Below, one piece after another: positions 55,709 through 64,000 of a stretch of 64,000 nucleotides of DNA; the first letter of the stretch is position 1; every line of letters starts with the position of its first letter. Location: assembly GCA_024803745.1 (NCBI GenBank), contig JANJXV010000006.1, positions 42,126,001 to 42,190,000 on the forward strand, given 5' to 3'. The position numbers were made by a program, and so were the translations under genes. A model generated the notes under the pieces. The model made no database searches. It had not been told where the DNA came from and worked only from the letters and a program-made list of their open reading frames with translations. This stretch comes from Megascapheus bottae (lineage: Eukaryota; Chordata; Mammalia; Rodentia; Geomyidae).

Positions 55709-55750
<42 letters not shown>

Positions 55751-55782
55751 ACATGTGCACATGTGCACATGTGCACGTGTGC
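55709..55782. repeat. (GT)n followed by palindromic GTGCACAT repeats
   Basis: About 20 GT units, then three GTGCACAT octamers ending in GTGCACGTGTGC. The whole tract alternates purine and pyrimidine strictly. GTGCAC and ACATGT are each self-complementary. Confidence 0.95.
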
Positions 55783-55895
55783 TTAATCCTAGAGCTTGAA
55801 CTCAAGGTCTGAGTACTGTCCATGAGCTTTGTGTTCAACATTAGCATTTTACCACTTGAGCCCCAGCTCCACTTCTTCTCTCTGCTTATTTTGGT
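55783..55895 (-). mobile_element. Partial ID-ID or B1-ID SINE
   Basis: 'CTAGAGCTTGAACTCAAGGT', 'GTCCATGAGCTTTGTGTTCA', 'TTTTACCACTTGAGCCCCAG'. Only the second (tail-side) monomer is present. The GT tract takes the place of its tail. Confidence 0.8.
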
Positions 55896-56044
55896 TCTTT
55901 CATACTTTGGGAACATGTCAAAGAGACAGTACAAAATTTGGAAGTCTTATAGTAAATGAAACATTCTCAGTGTTCAACAAATAAAAAATCACTCCATCAG
56001 TCCACAGTACTGGGCAATAGTGAGAGCATTTTAGAGGTTGGCTC

Positions 56045-56285
56045 AAAATACCACGCTTTTGGCCAGGAGTTTGGCCTAGTGATAAAGTGCTTGCCTAGCA
56101 TGCATGAAGACCCAGGTTTGATTCCTTGATATCACATACATAGAAGAAAGCCGGAAGTGGTGCTGAGGCTCAAGTGGTAGAGCTCTAGCCTTGAGAAAGT
56201 CAAGGACAGTGCTCAGGCCCTGAACTCAAGCCCAGGACTGGCAAACAATACAAAAATAAAATAAAAAACCAAAATACCACACTTT
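56045..56285 (+). mobile_element. ID-ID dimeric SINE with TSD
   Basis: Full length in sense: head 'GGCCAGGAGTTTGGCCTAGT', 'TTGCCTAGCATGCATGAAGA', B box 'GGTTTGATTCCTTGATATCA', second monomer 'AGCCGGAAGTGGTGCTGAGG', 'CTCAAGTGGTAGAGCTCTAG', then an A-rich tail. AAAATACCAC(G/A)CTTT flanks it at 56045-56059 and 56271-56285. Confidence 0.95.
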
Positions 56286-56938
56286 CAAGTTTTATTTAAG
56301 TGGTGAAATTTTCTCTTCCTCTCAAATATTCTGGGAAATGTTCCTTAAGTTTTCACATCAAGGTGTACCTGCTCCATATTCAACGTGCCTGGGGAACTTG
56401 TCTCTTCCATTTCCATCATCCATGCTCTTATCTCTTGCTTGGATCATTGTAAGAGGCTGATTCTTTCTTTTGGTGTCATTATTATTGTTAATATTATTTT
56501 TGATAAAAACAGTGAGGTTATAGTTAGATAAGTTAGGCAAAGGATATCTTTCATCTTCGGTCTCCATTTCACTGGAGCCTAATTAATTTGCCCTAAGATA
56601 GACCCTCTGAAGGGTTTTCAGTGGGTCCCCAACAACTAGATGACACTTTCTAGTTTTACTTCCTTGAGTCTCTACAAGTTGCCTTCTAACATATTTTGCT
56701 GTCCAGATCTCTTTGTATCTCTTTTTTCTATCCTATGGGTTAGCCAACTGAGTCTCTTGTTGTTTGCCAAGCATACTCTTTATTTTTGTGCCCTGTAACA
56801 TTTCATTTTCTAGAAAAATTATTACTCAGTGTCTTTTTATTATATTTAAGTTCTTTGAGCCTTAGCTCAAGATGCCAACTGTTTTACAAAAGTTTATTGG
56901 TTTTCTTCAGATGGAAGTGACACTTCTCAGATTTAACC
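56286..56938. other. Unique DNA
   Basis: Nothing recognised. Confidence 0.4.

Positions 56939-56982
<44 letters not shown>
56939..56982. repeat. (CA)n microsatellite
   Basis: About 21 CA units adjoining a SINE tail. Confidence 0.97.
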
Positions 56983-56984
<2 letters not shown>

Positions 56985-57190
56985 TTTGTGGCACTGGATA
57001 TTGTACAGGCTTGCCAGACAAGTACTCTGCTACTTAAGCCATACCCATAATTCCTTTGCGTCTTAAAAATTTGTTATATATATATAGGGTCTTAGCTAAC
57101 TTTACATGGGCTGGCCTGGTACCGTAATCCTTCCATCTCTACTTCCTGAGTAGCTGAGATTACAGTTGGAAACCACTGTACCCAACTTTA
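56985..57190 (-). mobile_element. Composite or diverged ID-B1 SINE
   Basis: 'TGCTACTTAAGCCATACCCA' (ID-like), then 'CATGGGCTGGCCTGGTACCG', 'TCCTGAGTAGCTGAGATTAC', 'GGAAACCACTGTACCCAAC' (B1-like, antisense). Possibly the same composite family as 48105-48378. Confidence 0.7.
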
Positions 57191-57524
57191 ATTACTCATA
57201 AGGCACCAACTTAATGGAGGCTTTCCTGTTCACGGTTGATCAGTGTCTTGGAATTTGCAAGGAGGAGGACTATTTTTCTTCTCTCTTATTAACTGTAAAT
57301 TTCAAGAGGCATATTCTTATCTATTAGAGTATGCAGAAGAATTCTTAGCAAATTGAAGATGTCCCTAGATGACTGCCAAATGAATGAAATGAGTAGTGGA
57401 TATTTGGTAGGATTAACTTATACCTGATTTATGTTTGGAAGCTAAAGTAAACACAGTCGTTGGGAAGAAAAGTATGATTGTGATTGCTCATTAATTGACA
57501 TTTTAAAAATTAAATTTTGCTTTT
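57191..57524. other. Unique DNA
   Basis: Nothing recognised. Confidence 0.4.
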
Positions 57525-57727
57525 CTTTTTATCATATATTTTTATTGTAATTAATAGAAGGGTTACATGATATTTTCCAGATAGAAGGTGTATTAATTAA
57601 CATACATTGATACCGTTTCTCATGTCTTGGTCCCCATTTCCCTCCCACCCCCCCACCCCTCATCTTGTTTTCCCCCCTTCCCTATCCAATTTCAGATAAC
57701 CAAATACAAATATATCCGATATATCAA
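57525..57727 (-). mobile_element. Short type-B L1 3' UTR fragment
   Basis: 'TTATTGTAATTAATAGAAGG', 'GTTACATGATATTTTCCAGA', then the C/T-rich segment and 'CCAAATACAAATATATCCGA'. About 200 bases. A weak TTGCTTT flank similarity is the only TSD candidate. Confidence 0.92.
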
Positions 57728-58540
57728 ATCTGTGTTGCTTTCTCATTCTATAAAATAAAAACATGCTAATAAATTTGCCCCAAGTCCTGCTGTTTTGTGA
57801 ACTTCATTGAAATCTGAGAAGGGACAGCATTAAAGGCAGTTTCCCTTCTCCCACCTCCCTGTGAGTTCTTCAACAGAACATTGACATTTTCTTTCTATGG
57901 ATATCCTTACAGGGCCTCCATAGAACAGAATTGCATATTGTATCAAGTAAAATCCATTCATAGTAAATCTTGAGAGGTAGGAAGTATCTTTGATTGGTCT
58001 AAAAATTCAGAAAGTGAAAGAAATTAAAGTAATGAAATTTCTCCTGTACCTTTTTTTTTCTACCAAAACAGTAAACACATGGCTGAAACATATGACCAGA
58101 AGCAATGGTCTTTCCTTGAAGCACAAGCATCTTAAGTTTAAAAAAAGAAGGTGACTGTTCTTGACGACATGCAAATGTCTGTCCAAAGACCAGTGAGTCC
58201 CCGAATAGCTATGGTACAAGTTCTCGTTGACATCCTGACAACTTTTTCTTTCACCAAAGATCACAACCTCAGTCTATTTAGCCAACTTGAAATAAGCTAC
58301 TCCCTTCCTGAACTCAAATAACTGTGCATCAAGTGAGATGATCAGAACTAGATCGCTTTGAATGGACCAGAATAAAAGGTGGTAATGGGTGGGTACACTA
58401 AGAATATGTGATTGTTCCCTTAAATGGTTCTTTCTTGACCATACTGGATAAACAGAGGAGCGAGAAAAGATCTCTCAGGAGATATATGTGGATTAGCAAC
58501 GGCTCCTATGACTACCTATTGACACTGCCAATGTCTTCAG
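57728..58540. other. Unique DNA upstream of an RT-like remnant
   Basis: No gene recognised. 58250-58540 may be a decayed extension of the retroelement remnant that follows. Confidence 0.35.
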
Positions 58541-58760
58541 GAATGAATTCACCAAGCAGCTTCAAAAGGAACACAGCCCACGTCTGCCATTGACCACAAA
58601 CTTGTCACCAACACCTTATGGCTAACTGAATCAAAAGCTTCCGGCAGGTCTAAAATTATCCCGGCTAAACATATCATTAAGGAGCCTGGGAGGAGTGAGA
58701 AGGGCTTTTCTTCAGCTGGTCTCCCAGACCTTGTCAGTCATGGAGTTCATAGGTATACTA
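58541..58760 (-). mobile_element. Old non-LTR reverse-transcriptase remnant
   Basis: On the minus strand, roughly 58720 to 58580 reads open and contains 'AGIILDLPEAFDSVSHKVLV' (about 58665-58606). This fits the non-LTR RT signature L-D-x-S-x-A-F-D-x-V-x-H-x-x-L, with Pro for the usual Ser. It carries the block-A catalytic aspartate. After 'FEAAW' the frame closes. The spacing does not match the L1s here. A CR1/L2/L3-like origin is possible but unproven. Clearly a non-functional fossil. Confidence 0.5.
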
Positions 58761-61204
58761 AATTGGGTATTTTGGTGCTTGAAATAAATGACCCTTTAGA
58801 TTGGCTTTTTTATTGCCCAAAGATGCATATTTTTAGAAAGTTTAGAAGCCTTCTGTTCATCTATTTTGAATCATTTGAGTGTAAAAATGTGGCATTTTCG
58901 CACTTTGGGATATTTGAATTCCCTATTCCTTTTTTGAAAGTCTCTAATATTTTTTTTAAAATATTTCAAATTAGTTTATTTAAAGGCCAAGTTTGATTTC
59001 CTCATACTTTTTGAGGTAGAACTGTAACTTTGCCAATGTTGAGAGAGGGAAATCATGTAGTTTATTGTAAAGAGGTTATAAATAGGCAGGAATACTATTC
59101 TAAGCTTTATATTTCTGGTAGGGATTTAAATACCCATGAAGAAAAAGTGTCAAAGGCAGATTTGTGTTTTTACTCTCATATACAAACCTTTAGTGGTAAA
59201 CTAAAGGAAGAAAATCCATACTCCTTATCTTTGCCATTCAAGGACATCCCTACTCTCCATTTCCTTCTATAACCCAGGACAGTAGAGTCAGGGACGGAAA
59301 AGAATATGACATGGTGCCTTCTCTGAACTCTTGCTTGACATGAGCCAGGCTATTTTGATTTCTTTATTTTCCAGCTCAATTATTTAGAAATAGATTTCTC
59401 TTCATACTAAGTCAGTGTTTCCAATATATGTTTCTTAGAGCACCCAGCCCATAGAAGGTTAATAGATGTGACTTGGGGAAAGAATTTTGAGTCAAGCAGA
59501 TTTCTTTATACCTAGGGTTCTTTCTCAGATTCTCTAGTGCATGCTGTGAACCATCAAGAAAGGAATATGGTATGTGTTATTTCCCATGTTTCTTGGTCTT
59601 AAATGGCCTTTCTTGTTCCTTTGCTCCCTTCTTCCTTTTTTCCTCCCTCCCTCCCTTCTTCACCCCCCTCCCTCTGTATTTCCATTTATTAAGCATATTA
59701 GAAGGTTAGTATTTTCAGGAGTTCAGGATGGGAAGTAATAGGTACATGAAATTTCAAAATACTTTCTTTTCCTATTGACTTAATATTTGAACTTCCTGAA
59801 CAGTGGATTTTCTAGACTGGATGGGTACTAGAAGATTAGTATATACGATCTTCACAACCCCTGGTAGTACCCTGTTCCTAAGTTCAACTCATTGAATTTG
59901 ATCTCTTTGCCCTTGACTGCAGCTACTTGTTTGGGTTTGAGTGATGTGCTTCTGCTTTCTGTGGGTTTTTTTGAGATTGCCAAAATAATCAGTGGTTAAA
60001 GAATAGGTCTAAGAAATTTTAGACTACAGGGAACCCTTTAATGAAGGGAAAGTATCTGGAAATAGGAGCTTGGCTAGAAGATGGCTCCTATGCCAGGATT
60101 TTAATGTTATTTTCACAGAACAATAAAGTCATTTTCAGGATTTTTAAATTAAAATTGCCAATATTAATGTGATTATCATCAGGCTCTTTCAAGTCAAGGA
60201 GTCTTTGACTTTCAACCAGTGCATTTCAAGGCACTGGCCACATTTGACAAGTGACAAATGTCTTTCATTTGGATGTCTACTGCAGAACCATGTAACTTTC
60301 AGAGTTAAGTATCACATCGTTTCTCTCACCTCACTGAGCTGGTCTAAGGCTCAAGTCCTATTACAAAATACTACATTTTAAACCCTTCTGGGGCTTTCAC
60401 TTCTTCACCTGTGAAGTAAAGTTCTGATTGTACTGTAGCTTGCAGGCATACCACCAAGGCACACCACTTCATGTTTTTCTGGATGTGAGTGTACTCACCC
60501 CAGGGCCTCAGCTTTCATTGATCAAAGTAGGATTCTTCAAAGATGTGCAATAGGTTAGGTGATCATAGCTTCATTATGTCTTGGGAGTACTGATTTCTTT
60601 TTCTGTGCATAAAGACAGGCTTGGACTTAGTCAGCTCTAGTACAAATGACTTAAAAATAAACAATGACATGGAAGAACTCACCACTTTAATTGTTATACA
60701 GGTCTCATGTTCAGAACATAGTGAAAGTGTTTGGGGAATATTGTTGAGTTTTGATTCATCTTCAGTTGTGTTCAGGTAGCTTCCTATTTGGTCAGTCATA
60801 TTTGGCTTTAACAACTGCACAGAGAAGCAAGAGGTAAAGCCTTATTATTTATTTCCCAAATCAGAGAGGTAAATACAACATCCATTTGTGCACAGGGAAA
60901 TTGTGGAAAAGATTTTCCACAATCATAGGCTTTAATGGGTCTATAATTTGACCTATAGGTTTGCTCTACCAGTTCCCATTCACAGACCCCTTTTCCCAAA
61001 TCAACTCTTCTTTTCCCCAAACCCTTGGATACAGATACTAAACATTGCTCTCCTCAGATCACTGAGCTGTAACTGATCAGATAGGAGTAGCTAACTACCT
61101 GCTTCTAGGAGAACCAATCAGAAGGCTGAGCTGAAGGGGATAGGGACAATCCTGGCAGTACTGTGACAAGGTACATACAACAGCTAGAACTCATTAGGAA
61201 GATA
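58761..61204. other. Unique DNA, about 2.4 kb
   Basis: No exon or repeat family recognised. A C/T-rich patch lies at about 59620-59682. Confidence 0.45.
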
Positions 61205-61430
61205 TGTGCTGTTGGGACTGAGAGTTTGGCCTAGTGGTAGAGTGCTTGCCTAGCATGCACGAAGACCCAGGTTCTATTCCTAGGTACCACATACATAGAA
61301 AGAAGCCAGAAGTGGTGCTGCAGCTCAAGTGGTAGAGCTTTAGCCTTGAGAAAAAAAACCCAAGGACAATGCTCAGGCCCTGAGCCCAAGCCCAGGATTG
61401 GCAGACAGAGAGAGAGAGGGGGGGGGGAGG
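61205..61430 (+). mobile_element. ID-ID dimeric SINE
   Basis: Sense: 'GAGAGTTTGGCCTAGTGGTA', 'TTGCCTAGCATGCACGAAGA', 'GGTTCTATTCCTAGGTACCA', 'AGCCAGAAGTGGTGCTGCAG', 'CCCAAGCCCAGGATTGGCAG', then a (GA)n/G-run tail at 61395-61428 in place of an A-tail. Confidence 0.94.
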
Positions 61431-62584
61431 TATGAGACATCCATGAAGTTAGTTTGTTTTCACATTTATGAGATCCCTGAAGTTATCATCTCCATTTCCC
61501 CATTCATCAGAGTTTGCCCCATAAAAGTTCAACTGAAATTCTATCATCCCTATTATTTCACTTTTCCTTAAAAATGATCTGAAAAGTTCTTATAGGTTTT
61601 GTTTCCCTGCTGGGTTTCTTTTCCATATATGAGGAAATTCATCTGTTTTTTTGTCTATTAATATCTGAGGGAAGAACAACTAGCTGGGCTTTCAAAGTAC
61701 AATTTGGTGGTCTGACTTAAACAAGGCTGTGTCGTATGGTGATAGCTTCCTTTTGGAGATAGACTTTAACATTTTCATAAGTTCCCTGCTGCTATTGATT
61801 TGCAATCAAATTTCTCTTGGACAATTAGTGTCGCTACGTTGGATGATGCGATTTTATGCAGAGGTTAGGCTGCTTGGAAAACTAAAGCAAATTTGAGCCC
61901 TTGAGTTTCTCTACCAGGAGTCAGACAAGAGCCATTTCTGTCCACCCTCATCCAAGGGTGCTTTGTTTCTGCTGAAATCATTTTGATCACTTTCGTTGAT
62001 TAAAGGCAGGTTGAAGGAAACCATCAGTGAGAGAAGAGGTAACTTTCTACCTTTGGTCCCTTGAAAGCCCTGCTCTTGTACAAAGGATAGTGAGAATGAT
62101 TTGATGATACTCTCACTTGGGCTTAGGTGAGCGGTGAGAGAGAACTTTGGGAAGGAGCACACAGAGACATCACCCTGAGCAATGCGGCAACAGAGCCCCA
62201 GGGGTAACTCTTATGACTCTATGCCCTAGCTTCGGTATCATGCCAAAACTCTGGGATTATGTTTGAGCTCACAATCCCCCCTCCCCCCAACATTGTTCAG
62301 AAACTGGCAAACAAATACTTAGGCATTTGAACTGCTCACAAATGTATTGTGTATTATTTTCCCCCCTGTAAATTCCTGGAAACTGCATTAACACTTGGCT
62401 GGATAGAAAATGGCCCCTCCCTTGTTTCAGATTAAATGGGCTTTCAGAAATGATGAGTGATACATTTTCAGTAGATTAGAATTTGGAGAAATCTTGACAG
62501 TGAATCCTGAAGTACTTTGTGGCTCCTTTTTTTTTGGTGTGAGATACCATTTAGTTCTGCAATGAGTTAGCATATATGTATATA
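61431..62584. other. Unique DNA, about 1.15 kb
   Basis: Nothing recognised. Confidence 0.45.
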
Positions 62585-62589
62585 CATAT

Positions 62590-62802
62590 ATATGCATGCC
62601 AGTCCTGGGGCTTGAACTCAGGGCCTGAGCAATGTCCTTGGGCTTTCTCAAGGCTAGAGCTCTACCACTTGAGCCTCAGCACCACTTCCGGCTTTTCTTT
62701 TTCACTTCCAGCTTTTTTCTATGTATTTGGTACCAAGGAATCGAACCAGGTCTTTGTTCATACTAGGCAAGCACTCTACCACTAGACCAAACTCACAGCC
62801 CA
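62590..62802 (-). mobile_element. ID-ID dimeric SINE with internal duplication
   Basis: Antisense: 'TGCCAGTCCTGGGGCTTGAA', 'CTACCACTTGAGCCTCAGCA', then 'CACTTCCGGCTTTTCTTTTT' and a repeated 'CACTTCCAGCTTTTTTC'. The head is 'GGAATCGAACCAGGTCTTTG', 'GCAAGCACTCTACCACTAGA'. The doubled CACTTCC-GCTTTT segment in the linker is not in its siblings. Confidence 0.93.
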
Positions 62803-62845
62803 CACTTTAAAAAATTTTTATTTTATTTATTTATTTTTTCCTGTT

Positions 62846-63052
62846 CCTGGCCCTGGGTACTGTTCCTGAGCTACTTCCACTTAAGTTAAGTGGTCTATCA
62901 CTTCAGCCACAGTGCCACTTCCAGCTTTTTTGAGTAGTTTATTGGAGATAAGAATCTCAGGGAGTTTCCTTCCAAGGCTAGCTTTAAACCTCAGTCCTCA
63001 CATCTTAGCTTCCTGAGTAGCTAACATTACAGGTATAAGCCAGTGACACTGA
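62846..63052 (-). mobile_element. B1-ID dimeric SINE
   Basis: 'CTGGGTACTGTTCCTGAGCT', 'CTATCACTTCAGCCACAGTG', linker 'GGAGATAAGAATCTCAGG', B1 head 'CTTCCTGAGTAGCTAACATT', 'ACAGGTATAAGCCAGTG'. Confidence 0.92.
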
Positions 63053-63150
63053 AAAGTGGCCGAAAATGCCATTTGTCACATTTCATTTTGTTTCTATGCA
63101 CAATTTTAAAATGTCAAGGCCATCTTTATTGTTAATAGTGGAAATGAAAA

Positions 63151-63185
63151 TTCTCTCTCTCTCTCTCTATATATATATATTTTTT
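63151..63185. repeat. (TC)n(TA)n microsatellite
   Basis: About ten TC units followed by about seven TA units, then the T-run of the next SINE. Confidence 0.9.
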
Positions 63186-63415
63186 TTCTTTTTTGATTGT
63201 GGGACTTGAACTCATGGGCTGGGCACTGGCCCTGAGCTCTTCAACTCAAGGCTAGCACGCCACCATTTGAGCCATAGTGCCACCTCTGGTTTTTGGTGGT
63301 TAAGTGGAGATAAGAGTCTCGCAGACTTCTGTGTGTAGGATGGCTTTGAACCTCAAGCCTCAGATCTCAGCCTCCTGGGTAGCTACGATTACAAGCGTGA
63401 ATCACCGGTGCCCAG
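63186..63415 (-). mobile_element. B1-ID dimeric SINE
   Basis: 'GATTGTGGGACTTGAACTCA', 'CACCATTTGAGCCATAGTGC', linker 'GGAGATAAGAGTCTCGCAGA', B1 head 'CTCCTGGGTAGCTACGATTA', 'GAATCACCGGTGCCCAG'. The third SINE in a row on the minus strand. Confidence 0.93.
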
Positions 63416-64000
63416 TGAAAATAAGATTTTAATAAGGTGACCATGTGACTTAACATATTAGTAACCCTTCCAGCCATCACAAAGTATGTGTGATTGGGAT
63501 GCGTGTTTTAGTGATGATGGATTCATTGACTAAATGCCAGTGCTGGGGACCTGAGTCATGATCAAGTCCAATTCTGTACTGGTCCTCGTACAATTTCTTA
63601 CCTAGTCCAGGGATGCTTTCTCTTTATAGTTTTTCTTGGTTAAAATTCATTAAGAAACACATACTCACACACACTCACACTCATGCATGCACAGACGCAC
63701 ATAATACAAAACAACTTAGGCATAAAGACAAAGTGTATTCAACAACCCTAGCCTTCTACAACATGTCCCTGTGTCATACTTTCCACACTGGACACAGCCA
63801 TGGAACAAGCTGCCCTGATTCCTCCTCTCTGCTTCCCGGGGTATTCTGTATTTGCAGTATGGGCCATCTGCAGGAGCTCATAGGCCATTGTCATGCACAT
63901 ACACATCTGCAAGCAAGAACTAAGGAGCTATGTAGGCAGCTCTTGACCAGTCATACAGGATGAAAGCTGGTCCAGAATACTCAGTTCCTCAGCCCCTCCT
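63416..64000. other. Unique DNA to window end
   Basis: It has an imperfect CACA/CTCA array at 63657-63703. No exon recognised. The 116-codon frame at 63613-63963 runs through that array and has no domain. Confidence 0.45.

Noticed and set aside
56060..56140. Possible tRNA gene (A and B boxes)
   Set aside because: The boxes belong to the ID head of a SINE. There is no cloverleaf with an anticodon arm, and the same unit recurs in many copies.
57511..57750. TSD for the L1 fragment at 57.5 kb
   Set aside because: Only a TTGCTTT-like similarity is visible, too weak to call.

Overview
The window is mammalian, almost certainly rodent, nuclear DNA of intergenic or intronic character. It has no protein-coding gene that I can recognise, no structural RNA gene, no CpG island and no CRISPR array. 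Rodent origin is supported by many dimeric SINEs whose head is an ID/BC1-like, tRNA-derived unit (GTTTGGCCTAGTGG...GCATGC, then GGTTCGATTCC), and by B1-type (7SL-derived) monomers fused to ID-like tails. ID-ID dimers together with B1-ID dimers point to the geomyoid/heteromyid branch (kangaroo rats, pocket mice). That assignment rests on remembered family descriptions and is an inference.

Layout. 1-10 kb: unique DNA, pyrimidine tracts, an L1 3' end (2.07-3.21 kb), a MIR, and a plus-strand L1 split by a minus-strand L1 (8.2-9.9 kb). 10-20 kb: a 360-bp CTT/CTC triplet tract, MIRs, several B1-ID SINEs, an L1M-type remnant and about 2 kb of unique DNA. 19.6-24.3 kb: an L1 pile-up with nested L1 and SINE insertions and clear target-site duplications (TSDs). 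24-31 kb: AT-rich unique DNA, SINEs, and an L1 whose 5' end is inverted and forms a perfect 32-bp hairpin arm. 31.6-35.1 kb: two young L1 copies with perfect 18-bp TSDs, the first with a classic 5' inversion. 35-39.5 kb: mostly unique DNA. 39.5-44 kb: SINE-rich, with SINE-in-SINE and inverted SINE pairs. 44-55 kb: mostly unique, including one candidate regulatory block (53.0-53.5 kb). 55-64 kb: SINEs, microsatellites, a short L1, and a remnant of an old reverse transcriptase on the minus strand near 58.6 kb.

Two L1 3'-end types can be separated by sequence. Type A has an antisense motif like AGAGGGGTTACAGTTACAT. Type B has AATAGAAGGGTTACATGATA. Type-B copies carry the best TSDs and sit inside older L1 sequence, so B is the younger type. 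Nothing here forms a gene pathway. The biology visible is retrotransposition: L1 as the autonomous element, ID- and B1-derived SINEs as probable users of its machinery, and the microsatellites and nested insertions they leave behind. Coordinates of repeat edges are by eye and may be off by 5-20 bases.
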